A stretch of DNA of 64,000 nt, from contig NZ_JBNNUK010000008.1 in NCBI RefSeq assembly GCF_050279675.1, positions 62,001-126,000 on the forward strand. Direction: 5' to 3'. A program made the translations under genes and the position numbers. This stretch comes from Viridibacillus sp050279675. Lineage in GTDB: Bacteria; Bacillota; Bacilli; Bacillales_A; Planococcaceae. Positions 1-9,268 of the stretch are shown piece after piece (positions within the stretch are counted from its first letter, which is position 1; each line of letters opens with the position of its first letter). Below the pieces are notes generated by a model that saw nothing but the letters and a program-made list of their open reading frames with translations, made no database searches and was not told the DNA's origin.

Positions 1-988
1 GAAGTAATGTTTGTGTTGCTTCAGCTATACGCTGAACACCTGCTGCAGTTTCGTCCATTGCAACAGCACTTTCTTTCGCTGCCGAAGCAGAAATAGAAGC
101 GATATCTGCAGTTTGGTGGATACGTATGGCTACTTCACTCCCAGCTGCAGTAATTTCCTCAGTACTAGCTGACAATTCCTGTGAAGAAGCAGAGAGATGC
201 TCACTGTTTGTTTGAATATTATGGATGAGACCTCGTAAATTGATTTTCATATTGTTGAAGACGTTTGCCAATGTACCAATCTCATCTTTAGATGTGTATG
301 TAATATCCGATTGAGATAAATCGCCCGTAGCAATAATCTCAGCAGATTGAACTACTTCTTTTAATGGCTTTGTTATCGACTTTCTAATGAAGCTAATGAA
401 AAATACAGCTAGGGCTAAGCTAACTATTAAAGCAGCTATTGAACTCCATAGAGATTGTTTAAGAAGAGTTTTTAATCCATCACCAGTAATTTGTAACTTC
501 TCACTTTGGTACTGAATAATATTGTTAGATGATTTTAGAAGACCTTTACTTGCGCTCGTAGCAGTTGTATCAACTATTTGGATTGCAGCGTCTTTATTAC
601 CATTATCAAATTCTTTCAATGCACTTGCTACTGCAATATTAAAATCATCGTTAAATTTAGAGGTTTCTTTTAAATAGCCTTTCATTTCTTCGGAACGGAC
701 TATCTGAGATAATTCAGCAATTTTATCGTCTACTAAGTTTTGATACGTATGTAAATTATCAAGTCTTACATCAATATCTTGTATGAAATAAGAACGCAAA
801 GAAGAGTCTTGCATTGCTATTCCAAATTGAATATCTTTTACGATTTCTATTTGAACAAAACGGTGATCAATGGCTTCTTCAACCTGTGATTGGATTTTAG
901 AATATTGATAGTAAGATAAAACAATTAATAAAGCTAATAAACCAACAATACTGAGGAATCCTATATTTAATTTTTTGCCGACAGACAT
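1..988 (-). CDS. Methyl-accepting chemotaxis protein (N-terminal part; C-terminus outside window)
   Basis: The 329 codons in the window begin MSVGKKLNIGF and run off the left edge. A first membrane segment lies near residues 8-27. A mostly helical extracellular region of about 150 residues follows, resembling a four-helix-bundle sensor. A second membrane segment lies near 180-205, then a HAMP stretch (KPLKEVVQSAEIIATGD) and the start of the methyl-accepting coiled coil. The ATG at 988 has a GGGAGAAGG ribosome site. By family it senses a chemical outside the cell and signals to CheA/CheW; the ligand is unknown. It is transcribed away from the phosphatase at 1249. Confidence 0.9.
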   Translation of the reverse strand, partial: MSVGKKLNIGFLSIVGLLALLIVLSYYQYSKIQSQVEEAIDHRFVQIEIVKDIQFGIAMQDSSLRSYFIQDIDVRLDNLHTYQNLVDDKIAELSQIVRSEEMKGYLKETSKFNDDFNIAVASALKEFDNGNKDAAIQIVDTTATSASKGLLKSSNNIIQYQSEKLQITGDGLKTLLKQSLWSSIAALIVSLALAVFFISFIRKSITKPLKEVVQSAEIIATGDLSQSDITYTSKDEIGTLANVFNNMKINLRGLIHNIQTNSEHLSASSQELSASTEEITAAGSEVAIRIHQTADIASISASAAKESAVAMDETAAGVQRIAEATQTLL

Positions 989-1248
989 ATCTTGGAACCT
1001 TCTCCCTTTTTTAGATTTAATATAATAATTACTTTGATGGAAAAACAATAAATAGTCAACAAATATTAGTCTAAAAGATACAAAATGGCGAGATTAGTAG
1101 GAAATTGTAATTAGTTTACTGTCATATACTTTTATCGTTTTAAAAGTATCGATTTGAAGTATCGGCTTTAAATATTCCTTCTTACTCTAAAAAATGCTAA
1201 TCTAATGTATATGGAAAATTCTGAAAATTAAAGAGAGTGGGTTATATT

Positions 1249-2031
1249 ATGTCTATAGATAATAGGAATCGTGTGTTGCCGTTTGAACAAGTTGTGAACT
1301 TCAGAGATATGGGTGGCTACCCTGCAGCAGATGGTCGCAAAGTGAAGTACGGAGTGTTTTACCGTTCGGGCGAGTTACATAAAATGACTACAGCTGATCA
1401 TGAACTTTTTAAAACTTTAGGAATTAAAACGGTTTTCGATTATCGAGATGATAAAGAGGCAGAATCTAAGCCTGATCCTCAATTAGAAAATGTACATAAT
1501 GAGCGTATTCCTGCAAAAGGGGACGTAGGCTTTAAAATGCCGACTTCTTCTTTGAAGGAAATGGATAATCGAGCGTTTCTACAAACTGTTAATGCGGACG
1601 TATTTACGGAGCTCTATGGACATTTACCGTTGGATAATCCATCCTATAAGCGTTTAATGGACATTATTCAGGATCCTGGAAATCTTGGATTATTACATCA
1701 TTGTGCGGTAGGGAAGGATCGTACAGGTGTGGGTGGGGCACTTATTTTACTTGTCTTAGGTGTAGATGAAGACGTTGTAATGCAGGATTATTTAATAACA
1801 AATGATTGTATGAAGCCAGTACAAGATGCGATGATTCCTATGTTATCGCAACATTTAAACTCAGAACAATTACATCATTTTGGTGATATTATGAGTGCTA
1901 AAGAGCGATATTTACAAGCTTCTTTTGATGCCATTAAAAAGCGTTATGGAAATTATAGTACATTTTTTGAAAAAGAATTTGGGCTGACAGAGGAAAAAAG
2001 GAAGGCAATACAAGAATATTGTTTGGAATAA
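1249..2031 (+). CDS. Tyrosine-protein phosphatase (Tyr_phosphatase3/IphP family)
   Basis: A 260-residue protein with the cysteine-phosphatase P-loop HCAVGKDRTG: nucleophile Cys152 and transition-state Arg158. The N-terminal NFRDMGGYP motif is characteristic of the IphP-like family. Family members remove phosphate from phosphotyrosine, some also from phospholipids; the substrate here is unknown. An in-frame GTG exists at 1237, but the purine-rich AAAGAGAGTGGG overlaps it and is correctly spaced for the ATG at 1249. There is no signal peptide, so it should be cytoplasmic. It is monocistronic, ending in a hairpin shared with the convergent chemoreceptor gene. Confidence 0.85.
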   Translation: MSIDNRNRVLPFEQVVNFRDMGGYPAADGRKVKYGVFYRSGELHKMTTADHELFKTLGIKTVFDYRDDKEAESKPDPQLENVHNERIPAKGDVGFKMPTSSLKEMDNRAFLQTVNADVFTELYGHLPLDNPSYKRLMDIIQDPGNLGLLHHCAVGKDRTGVGGALILLVLGVDEDVVMQDYLITNDCMKPVQDAMIPMLSQHLNSEQLHHFGDIMSAKERYLQASFDAIKKRYGNYSTFFEKEFGLTEEKRKAIQEYCLE

Positions 2032-2048
2032 TTTTATAAAGCAAACTT

Positions 2049-2093
2049 AAAACGCTCTATTACCAGAAATTTAATAAGGCAATAGAGCGTTTT
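2049..2093. terminator. Bidirectional terminator
   Basis: A perfect 13-bp stem, AAAACGCTCTATT paired with AATAGAGCGTTTT, sits between the convergent phosphatase and chemoreceptor genes. The flanking A and T runs serve both strands. Confidence 0.8.
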
Positions 2094-2100
2094 AATATTA

Positions 2101-3798
2101 TTAGATTTTAAATTTATGAACGGCACGGTGTAGTGTTTCGGCCATTTGAGCAAGATTATTTGAAGAGGTGGTGATCTCTTCAATACTTGCAGATTGTTCT
2201 TCTGAGGCAGCAGCTACATTTTGAATGCTACTAGATGTTTCAACAGAAATGACGCTTACCTGGTCCATCGATTGGGCAATATCCTCAATACCCTTATTCA
2301 TATTCTCCATGGCGTTATTCACTTCAGTCATTTGAGCATTTACTTGATCTACTGATGTAACAATGTTCTCAAAAGCTTCGCCTGCATTTTCGAATGTTGT
2401 TGCACTTTCTTTTAAGTTGCCATGGCTGATAGCCATTGATTCAGAGGCGTCTGATGAATCGGTTTGGATTGTTTCAATCCTAGTTCTAATTTCATTTGCT
2501 GCTTCGCGAGATTGCTCAGCTAATTTACGGACTTCTTGTGCAACTACAGCAAAACCTTTACCGTGGTCACCTGCACGAGCCGCTTCAATTGAAGCATTTA
2601 GAGCAAGCAAGTTGGTTTGATCTGTAATTTCTGTTATGAGTGTCACGATATTACCAATTTCCCTTGTATTATCGCTTAGACGATTTACTACGGCAGATGT
2701 CGCTTGAATGGCATCATATGTAGTATTCATCTTCTCTACAGCGCTATTGATAATGGTATTTCCACTTTTAGCAATTTCCGAAGTCTCTTGAGCTTTTGCA
2801 GAAACATCTACAGTGCTTGAAGCGATTTGATTCATTTTGGTAGAAATCGTTGCAACGGTCGTATTCATTTCTTCTACAGCGCTTGTTTGAGTTTCTGAAC
2901 CAGCTGCAACCTCTTGCATCGATTCTGTAATTTGTTTAATCGATTCATTTGTTTGTTCAGAGCTAGCGGTAAGTTCCTCAGAAGTAGCTGCGACTTGTTC
3001 AGCGTTTTCTGCAATCGAAGTGATTAAAGATCGTAAATCGGTTGCCATATTTTGAACGCCTTCGGACAATTGTGCAACCTCATCTTGTCCTTTAGTCTTT
3101 AAACGTTCCAACGTAAGATTACCTTGTGCAATTTCCTCTACATACCCTACAACAGAAACGATTGGAGCCGTAATCCGTTTACTTATGACGTAAGCGATGA
3201 GTGCTCCAAGTACTATAAAGATAAGAGTCAAACCAATGGAAATCATTAGTACGGTTGATTCTAGGGAAGAGATAAAGGAAGCATCCATATCAATTCCGAA
3301 AATAATATCTGTACCAATAAACGGAACAAATATTGATTTATGGACCCCGAATTCATCTTTGTAAATTTCACTAGTTTGAGTTTTTTGATCATTGACTGCC
3401 TTGATCATATTTTCATTGAAAGTATAGTCCGTTTGATGATCATCTGTATTACTTAAAGCAACGATATGTTCTTTACCATTTGAATTTGAAAGAGCATATA
3501 TATTTTCAACACCAAACGCTTTTTGTTTTTTGTTTAGAATGTTAAGTAATTCATTGTATTTTTCAGCATTATTGTTATCTGCGCTTATCACAAGTTCTTT
3601 GTCTATATCTGACATAATATCTTGTGATATTAAAGTAAGACTTTTTTCAAATTGTACAATCACATAGTTATTAATAATATGTGTTGAGAACAAGTATAGT
3701 GCAATGCTGAAAATGATTGAGAAAATTGCAATTGGTATTACAAAACTAAATACATATTTATACATAATAGAGCTTCTGAATTTAGTAAACAAGTTCAA
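2101..3798 (-). CDS. Methyl-accepting chemotaxis protein, overlapping the decarboxylase gene
   Basis: A full-length 565-residue chemoreceptor. TM1 lies near residues 14-38, an extracellular Cache-like sensor spans about 40-180, TM2 lies near 182-206, then HAMP and the signalling domain. The highly conserved hairpin tip reads LLALNASIEAARAGDHGKGF. No C-terminal CheR/CheB-binding pentapeptide is seen. The start is a TTG at 3798 whose GGAGGA ribosome site lies inside the last codons of the upstream decarboxylase, giving a 17-bp overlap. Translation is therefore probably coupled to the decarboxylase. An internal ATG at 3765 has no comparable ribosome site. The gene arrangement suggests sensing of the decarboxylase substrate or amine product, which is inference. 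Confidence 0.9.
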   Translation of the reverse strand: MNLFTKFRSSIMYKYVFSFVIPIAIFSIIFSIALYLFSTHIINNYVIVQFEKSLTLISQDIMSDIDKELVISADNNNAEKYNELLNILNKKQKAFGVENIYALSNSNGKEHIVALSNTDDHQTDYTFNENMIKAVNDQKTQTSEIYKDEFGVHKSIFVPFIGTDIIFGIDMDASFISSLESTVLMISIGLTLIFIVLGALIAYVISKRITAPIVSVVGYVEEIAQGNLTLERLKTKGQDEVAQLSEGVQNMATDLRSLITSIAENAEQVAATSEELTASSEQTNESIKQITESMQEVAAGSETQTSAVEEMNTTVATISTKMNQIASSTVDVSAKAQETSEIAKSGNTIINSAVEKMNTTYDAIQATSAVVNRLSDNTREIGNIVTLITEITDQTNLLALNASIEAARAGDHGKGFAVVAQEVRKLAEQSREAANEIRTRIETIQTDSSDASESMAISHGNLKESATTFENAGEAFENIVTSVDQVNAQMTEVNNAMENMNKGIEDIAQSMDQVSVISVETSSSIQNVAAASEEQSASIEEITTSSNNLAQMAETLHRAVHKFKI

Positions 3799-5425
3799 CG
3801 TTTGAATCCTCCAAAGTTTGAATTGCAGTTAATATAGAAGCTACCATTTCATCTAAATGTTGAATCTCTGTATAAGGTGAAATTGCAAAAAGTTTTGCAG
3901 CTGCAACAGGAATCATATCTACTGAATTGATGACCGGGATAGTGCAAACCTTCGTTGTATCACCAAAGAAAACATTTTCACGATTATGACCAAGTATTTC
4001 AAATAGAGATTGATTTAAATTATTGATTGCTTGTACTTGTTCTAATGTAAAAGTACCTGTTTTTTCTTGAGTCCAATCTAATCCTTCTGGATACAGTCGG
4101 AATGCTGTTACCGGACCAATATTTGAATCATTCACAACGGATACATTAGGAAGTTGTTTTTGGATTTTATCTCTGAAAGCTAGGTTTACACGGACATAGT
4201 TAGCTAAAATTTGTTGATAACCTTCAATACCGAAAGCAGTTAAAGCAGCATAAATAGCTATTGAGCTACCCATACGAGAGCATTCTAGTGTGTAACCTGT
4301 ATGATAACTACCATATCCTCTATTACCAACATAAGGTGTATCAAAGTCTTCTAAATCAAGTAATCCGAAGTGTTTCCCTTCTTTGACTAAAAATAAGCTT
4401 GTTAAGTAAGGTGTTTGTCCAAGTTTCTGGAAGTCAAAGCACAAGCTATCAGCCAGAGAAATATGTTGCATACGCTCATTAATGCTTTGCAAGCTTGCAA
4501 CCACATTGTCTTCGAATTTAAGTGGGTTTGTATTGAAATCATAAGATTTAAAGAAAGAATAGAATCCACCCAATGCCGAGTCAGCGTGAATATGAATTGG
4601 TTTCAAGTCATATTTAGCTTCAACTATAGTAGTGATGTCTTTGATAGCTTTGACATCATCAATCGCAAAACTATCTGTTGCTCCAGTAGTAGCAACGATA
4701 TAGACAGGAATACCGCCTTTATGAATAACTTCTTCCAATTTGTTTGCTAAGTCTTTTAAATCCATCGAATGATCGCTAGTTGCCTTAACTCTAATAAGGT
4801 TATTACTACCAATACCAACAGCTTCAGCAGATTTTAATAGACTATAGTGAGCATTTTCGGAAGCAAAGCAATATAAATTACGAGGGACACCTTCTTCTTT
4901 TGCATGCGGGAATTGTTTTGCAATTGCAAGACGTAATCCACTAAATACTGCCCCTTGTCCTCCCCAAGTTGTATAACCCCAGCTTTGTGTGAAATCATAA
5001 CCAACAAGCTTTGACATCATGCCAATAACTTTTACTTCACTTTCAGCTGCAGCCGGTCCGTAAACATCCCATAGATTATTACCATTTAATAATGTCGTTG
5101 TTAATAATCCGATGATGCCAGGAATACTAGCCATTGGTAGAACGTTTGTTACAAACTTTCTTGTATGGTATGGATGGCCTTTCATTAACTCGATTAAATC
5201 ATTTACTACATTATCCATTCCAGTTGCTTTAACAGGAACTTCATAGTTTTCAATTAGTTCTTTATAGAAATTAGCGGATCTTTCTTGCATGGGACCTAGT
5301 GTGCTTTTTTCTGGGTCTTTCAATTCGTCAAGTGATGTGAAAATCTTTTCTATATAATTTAAAATCTCTTTACGTTGTTCTAGATTCCCATCTTCACTAG
5401 GGAAAAGTTGTTGTATTTGCTGCAT
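3782..5425 (-). CDS. PLP-dependent (group II) amino acid decarboxylase
   Basis: A 547-residue fold-type I PLP enzyme. HADSALGG is the cofactor-ring aspartate region and DFQKLGQTPY carries the Schiff-base lysine. The layout resembles the tyrosine/aromatic L-amino acid decarboxylase family, which releases CO2 and an amine, but the substrate cannot be fixed from sequence. The start ATG has an AGAGGTG ribosome site. The chemoreceptor gene begins within its last codons, so both are likely on one transcript. No amine/amino acid antiporter lies alongside, unlike classic tyrosine decarboxylase loci; the next gene is a divergent DMT exporter. Confidence 0.85.
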   Translation of the reverse strand: MQQIQQLFPSEDGNLEQRKEILNYIEKIFTSLDELKDPEKSTLGPMQERSANFYKELIENYEVPVKATGMDNVVNDLIELMKGHPYHTRKFVTNVLPMASIPGIIGLLTTTLLNGNNLWDVYGPAAAESEVKVIGMMSKLVGYDFTQSWGYTTWGGQGAVFSGLRLAIAKQFPHAKEEGVPRNLYCFASENAHYSLLKSAEAVGIGSNNLIRVKATSDHSMDLKDLANKLEEVIHKGGIPVYIVATTGATDSFAIDDVKAIKDITTIVEAKYDLKPIHIHADSALGGFYSFFKSYDFNTNPLKFEDNVVASLQSINERMQHISLADSLCFDFQKLGQTPYLTSLFLVKEGKHFGLLDLEDFDTPYVGNRGYGSYHTGYTLECSRMGSSIAIYAALTAFGIEGYQQILANYVRVNLAFRDKIQKQLPNVSVVNDSNIGPVTAFRLYPEGLDWTQEKTGTFTLEQVQAINNLNQSLFEILGHNRENVFFGDTTKVCTIPVINSVDMIPVAAAKLFAISPYTEIQHLDEMVASILTAIQTLEDSNVELVY

Positions 5426-5476
5426 TTGTTTAACACCTCTAATTTAAATTTTAAATAAAATAGTCAATAAAGCATA

Positions 5477-5504
5477 ATTATAGCACATGATTATTAGTTC
5501 TTAA
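5477..5504 (-). promoter_or_regulatory. Putative promoter of the decarboxylase-chemoreceptor operon
   Basis: Read on the minus strand, an extended -10 (TGC then TATAAT, 5477-5482) is preceded 16 bp upstream by a weak -35, TTAAGA (5499-5504). It lies about 50 bp from the decarboxylase start. Pattern match only. Confidence 0.45.
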
Positions 5505-5689
5505 TACACTAAAAACAAAGTTTATTAAGTAGGGATAAATAATCAACTTAATATATTTAATAGTAATTATATATAGAATTTTCAGTGTTTTGAAATTATT
5601 GATAACTGAAGGTAGGTTAAGAGTATGATAGATGTTATGATATAAAATAATTAACATAATATTAAAAATATAGGAAAGGTTGTATTGTT

Positions 5690-6574
5690 ATGAATATAGC
5701 AGCAATGTTCAAGATGACTATTGCGATGGCATTATTCGGCTCTATCGGCTTTTTTACAGTGAATACAGGAATTCCAGCGGAGGAGCTAGTATTCGTCCGC
5801 TGTATTTGTGCGACATTTTTTTTAGGAGGAATATGGTTTTTTACTGGCGGTCATAAAACAGAACAGTGGTCACGTCAGGAAATAATGCAGACACTTATTT
5901 GTGGTGTGTTTTTAGTATTAAACTGGGTGTTTTTATTTAAAGCATTTCAAGAGATGTCTATTTCAGTTGCTATTACGATTTATAATTTAGCGCCTATTTT
6001 TGTGTTGATTTTGGGGAGTTTATTTTTAAAGGAAAAAATGACAGTTCAAGCGATCTTAGCGATTATTGTATGTTTCCTTGGTAGTATTTTTATTATCGGA
6101 TTAGATCAGTTTACATCTTTTAAATCATTGTTTAATTCAGGGTTTGTGTGGGCCGTGTTGTCTGCAGTTTGTTATGCATTAACGATGTTTGTAGGTAAGG
6201 GCATAACTCACTTAAGTGCCTATGCAATGACGTTTGTACAGACAGCGGTTGGAATTGTCATTTTATTACCGTTTATGGATTATGGGGTATTTGAAGGACT
6301 GACAACTTCAAATTGGATGTACATTTTAGGGACAGGATTAATACATACTGGCTTTGTTTATTATTTATTTTTTGATAGCTTACGCAAGTTGCCCACAATT
6401 GTGGTGTCTGCGTTAGTTTTTGTTGATCCAGTTATTGCAATTTTATTGGATATTGCGATTTTAGATTTCCGACCTACTTTGATACAAACTGCTGGAATAG
6501 TACTTATTTTCGCAGGTATTATTTATACGTTAGTTAAGCCAAGTAAGCAGATTACTGAATTGTCACAAGTATAA
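5690..6574 (+). CDS. EamA/DMT family transporter
   Basis: A 294-residue, very hydrophobic protein with about ten predicted membrane segments arranged as two EamA repeats, typical of the drug/metabolite transporter superfamily. The conserved loop after the third segment (YNLAPIFVLILGSLFLKE) is present. Members export small metabolites such as amino acids; the substrate is unknown. It starts at ATG after AGGAAAGGTTG and ends in a strong hairpin. It is divergent from the decarboxylase, so amine or amino acid export is possible but unproven. Confidence 0.85.
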   Translation: MNIAAMFKMTIAMALFGSIGFFTVNTGIPAEELVFVRCICATFFLGGIWFFTGGHKTEQWSRQEIMQTLICGVFLVLNWVFLFKAFQEMSISVAITIYNLAPIFVLILGSLFLKEKMTVQAILAIIVCFLGSIFIIGLDQFTSFKSLFNSGFVWAVLSAVCYALTMFVGKGITHLSAYAMTFVQTAVGIVILLPFMDYGVFEGLTTSNWMYILGTGLIHTGFVYYLFFDSLRKLPTIVVSALVFVDPVIAILLDIAILDFRPTLIQTAGIVLIFAGIIYTLVKPSKQITELSQV

Positions 6575-6609
6575 AAAGAGCTGTCCCAGGTTATATGGGA
6601 CAGCTCTTT
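6575..6609. terminator. Bidirectional terminator
   Basis: A 13-bp perfect stem, AAAGAGCTGTCCC with GGGACAGCTCTTT, lies between the convergent transporter and GNAT genes. Confidence 0.85.
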
Positions 6610-6615
6610 ATAGTC

Positions 6616-7053
6616 TTAAACTTCTTTTATCATTAATACATGTTCAATACCTGCATCTAGGAAAATATCAGATGCCACGTAATAGCCTAGTTTTTCATAG
6701 AAACCTTGTGCTTGAACTTGGCCATCCAATTTTACTTTTGAAGCACCTAATTCTTTTGTAGAGATATCCTCTAAAGCCTGAATAATAACTCGGCCTAATC
6801 CAAGGTTACGATATTCTTCAAGAATAGCGACACGTTGTATTTTGCCAACACCTTCAACTAAGCGGATGCGGCCAGTGCCAACAGCTTGATCTTCATCATT
6901 TGTAACAAGAATATGATGGCATTCCCCTCCAAGATGATCGAATTGATCCATTTCCTCTTCAGCAGGTACTTTTTGTTCCTCTACAAATACTTTAACTCGA
7001 ATATCAAATGCTTTTTGTAAGTCTTCTTGTGTTGTGATTTTGTGCGTTTTCAT
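6616..7053 (-). CDS. GNAT family N-acetyltransferase
   Basis: A 145-residue GNAT protein. The N-terminal region (FDIRVKVFVEEQKVP) and the acetyl-CoA loop (EEYRNLGLGRVIIQALE, with the Q/RxxGxG/A pattern) resemble the ElaA/YjcF-like branch. It would transfer an acetyl group from acetyl-CoA to an amine; the acceptor is unknown. The start ATG follows AGAGGAG. It lies 22 bp downstream of the TetR gene on the same strand and is probably co-transcribed with it. Confidence 0.85.
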   Translation of the reverse strand: MKTHKITTQEDLQKAFDIRVKVFVEEQKVPAEEEMDQFDHLGGECHHILVTNDEDQAVGTGRIRLVEGVGKIQRVAILEEYRNLGLGRVIIQALEDISTKELGASKVKLDGQVQAQGFYEKLGYYVASDIFLDAGIEHVLMIKEV

Positions 7054-7075
7054 ATAATTCAGCTCCTCTACTTTT

Positions 7076-7693
7076 CTATTCAGAAATTAAGTTTGTTCTA
7101 TAAGTTATTTTAACAGGTGCTGTGTTAAGAATCTCTATTAATTGTTCTGCCATGTAGGCGGATGAGTGTTGAAACCCCTCCTTCACCCATTCTATCATCA
7201 TGCCTAAAATAGCATATGAAGTATAACTAGCAAGTAAATTATTATCTATTTTATTGTTAGTGTTAGTGTATATATTCGAAAGATCTTCTAGTGCTAATCT
7301 TTTCAACTCGATGCAAATTCTATTTTGAAAGCCATATAAAACATTTGATTTAACTATAAGCGTGTAGAAACTTGCATGTTTTTCAACATGTTCGAAAATT
7401 TTCACAGCAGATGAATTGAGTTCTCTAATTACAAAAATTTTCACTTGTTTATACGGTTCACGATAGGAAATAATTAAATCAGCCACGACATCCTCAATAA
7501 TCTCATTCAATAGCTCTTCTTTATATTGGTAATGTTTATAGAAGGTACCGCGGTTGAGATCTGCAAGTTGTACAATATCAGTTATAGTGATAGCTTTGAA
7601 ATCCTTATTTTGCATTAAAGAAAGCAAGGATTCTTTTAACGCTATTTTAGATTTAATAATTCGTTTATCAACTATAGTGTTTTTTGTAGACAT
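7076..7693 (-). CDS. TetR/AcrR family transcriptional regulator
   Basis: A 205-residue regulator. The N-terminal helix-turn-helix reads AITITDIVQLADLNRGTFYKH, the usual TetR form, and the C-terminal part is helical ligand-binding or dimerisation sequence. A TTG at 7714 opens the frame earlier, but GGAGGC sits correctly before the ATG at 7693. It is divergent from the short-chain dehydrogenase at 7874 and the intergenic region carries imperfect inverted repeats, so it probably represses that gene and itself; the inducer is unknown. Confidence 0.85.
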   Translation of the reverse strand: MSTKNTIVDKRIIKSKIALKESLLSLMQNKDFKAITITDIVQLADLNRGTFYKHYQYKEELLNEIIEDVVADLIISYREPYKQVKIFVIRELNSSAVKIFEHVEKHASFYTLIVKSNVLYGFQNRICIELKRLALEDLSNIYTNTNNKIDNNLLASYTSYAILGMMIEWVKEGFQHSSAYMAEQLIEILNTAPVKITYRTNLISE

Positions 7694-7740
7694 AAACGTG
7701 CCTCCGCTATTCAATATTTTGGCTTAATGAACAAATACCT

Positions 7741-7755
7741 AATCAACTGTTGGTT
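7741..7755. promoter_or_regulatory. Putative TetR operator half-sites
   Basis: AATCAACTGTTGGTT is an imperfect 15-bp palindrome between the divergent TetR and SDR genes. The half-site AATCAACNG recurs inverted at 7841-7848, close to the SDR ribosome site. Pattern evidence only. Confidence 0.35.
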
Positions 7756-7873
7756 ATTCAACAAAAGTTCTATGATTTGCTGATTGAATGGCGTATCTAA
7801 ACCACATTATACTATAAATGGATGAGGTGTATTAAACATCTGTTGATTACTATAATAGTAGGGGGAAGTCTAT

Positions 7874-8632
7874 ATGAAACTTCAAGGACAGGTTGCAGTT
7901 GTAACAGGAGCTGCTTCAGGGATGGGTAAAGCAATTGCTGCTTTATATGCACAAGAGGGAGCAAAGGTAATCGTATCAGATATTAATGCAGAAGCTGCGG
8001 ATGTAACGGTAGCGGAAATCAAAGCTAATGGTGGAGAAGCTACAGCAGTAGTGGCAAACGTTGCTAAAGAAGAAGATATTCAGAACTTAATCGATACAAC
8101 AGTGAATCTTTATGGAACAGTTGATATTCTAGTAAATAATGCGGGAATTATGGACAATTTCGAAGCAGCAGCTGATATTGAAGATAATCAATGGGAAAGA
8201 ATTTTTGCTATTAATACAACGAGCGTAATGCGTGCGACACGTAAAGTTCTACCTATTTTCTTAGAAAAGAAAAAGGGAACAATCGTGAATGTCGCATCAG
8301 CAGGGGGCTTAAACGGAACTCGTGCAGGAGCAGCTTATACAGCTTCCAAACATGCAGTTGTCGGTTTCACGAAAAATACGGCGTTCATGTATGCAAATGA
8401 TGGAATTCGCTGTAATGCGATTGCACCGGGAGCAGTAGAAACAAATATTAATAGTTCAATGACGAATATTAATGAATTTGGTGTAGGACGTGCAATGTCA
8501 GGATTAAATATTAACCCTCGAGTTGGTCAACCGGATGAAATTGCAAAAGTAGCATTATTCTTAGGATCTGATGACTCTAGCTTTGTTAATGGAACAGTAA
8601 TTGTTGCAGATGCAGGTTGGACTGCTTACTAA
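7874..8632 (+). CDS. Short-chain dehydrogenase/reductase (SDR)
   Basis: A 252-residue classical SDR. It has the nucleotide-binding TGAASGMG motif near residue 12, NNAGIMDN near 90, the catalytic serine in VASAGG and the YTASK tyrosine/lysine pair near 155. An acidic D at the end of the second strand (VSDIN) suggests NAD preference. Such enzymes reduce or oxidise alcohol/ketone pairs; many are annotated 3-oxoacyl-ACP reductase or glucose dehydrogenase, but no substrate can be assigned. It starts at ATG after AGGGGGAAG and is divergent from its likely TetR repressor. Confidence 0.88.
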   Translation: MKLQGQVAVVTGAASGMGKAIAALYAQEGAKVIVSDINAEAADVTVAEIKANGGEATAVVANVAKEEDIQNLIDTTVNLYGTVDILVNNAGIMDNFEAAADIEDNQWERIFAINTTSVMRATRKVLPIFLEKKKGTIVNVASAGGLNGTRAGAAYTASKHAVVGFTKNTAFMYANDGIRCNAIAPGAVETNINSSMTNINEFGVGRAMSGLNINPRVGQPDEIAKVALFLGSDDSSFVNGTVIVADAGWTAY

Positions 8633-8639
8633 TATATAA

Positions 8640-8679
8640 AAATAAGACACCGTTTCCTAATAGAAACGGTGTCTTATTT
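8640..8679. terminator. Bidirectional terminator
   Basis: A 17-bp perfect stem (AAATAAGACACCGTTTC and its complement) with a 6-nt loop lies between the SDR gene and the convergent acetyltransferase. Its right arm touches the stop codon of the latter. Confidence 0.88.
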
Positions 8680-9181
8680 AGTCTTGACCCACAATGGTAC
8701 TTCTTCTATCAAGTAAGGTAACGTCTCTCCACATACCATTTAACTGACCAAAGCGTTCGCGTACACCAACCTCTTTGAAGCCGAATTTCCGATGTAGATG
8801 TATGCTAGAGGCATTCTCAGAGAAAATTTGTGCCTGGATTGTCCAAATACCACACTTTTCACTTTCTTCGATGCATTTTTTTAATAACTTAGTACCAACG
8901 CCCAATCCTTGAGCACGCTTACTAATATAAATGCTATCCTCTGTCACACCCTTGTGGAATATATTATTGGAAAAGGGGCTAAGTGCAATCCATCCAACGA
9001 TTTCTCCATCCACACGTGCGACAAAACGACATTCTTCTAAATGTCCAGCGTCCCATTGCTCCCATGTAGGTGGAGTGGTGCGAAATGTTGCATTACCGCC
9101 TTCAATCCCTTCGATAAAAATAGCTCTAACTTGGTCCCAATCAGTGGGCATCATTGTTTCAATCTTGACTTGTTCTGCCAT
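8678..9181 (-). CDS. GNAT N-acetyltransferase, phosphinothricin acetyltransferase-like
   Basis: A 167-residue GNAT protein. The block ATFRTTPPTWEQW and the motif VGWIALSPF resemble the PAT/Bar/YwnH branch, and the acetyl-CoA loop is RAQGLGVGTKLLKKC. Family members acetylate phosphinothricin, methionine sulfoximine or related amines; chromosomal Bacillus copies often have no known role. The start ATG follows GAGGCAACC. It is monocistronic. Confidence 0.8.
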   Translation of the reverse strand: MAEQVKIETMMPTDWDQVRAIFIEGIEGGNATFRTTPPTWEQWDAGHLEECRFVARVDGEIVGWIALSPFSNNIFHKGVTEDSIYISKRAQGLGVGTKLLKKCIEESEKCGIWTIQAQIFSENASSIHLHRKFGFKEVGVRERFGQLNGMWRDVTLLDRRSTIVGQD

Positions 9182-9268
9182 ATGGTTGCCTCATTTATAA
9201 TAGATTTCAATGCTTGGAAATATTATATTCTATAAAGCATAGAAATGGTTTAATTATCTGAAAATAAA

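Noticed and set aside
2363..2620. 85-residue open frame opposite the chemoreceptor
   Set aside because: It is the complement of the conserved MCP signalling domain; antisense frames in such repetitive sequence are common and no ribosome site precedes it.
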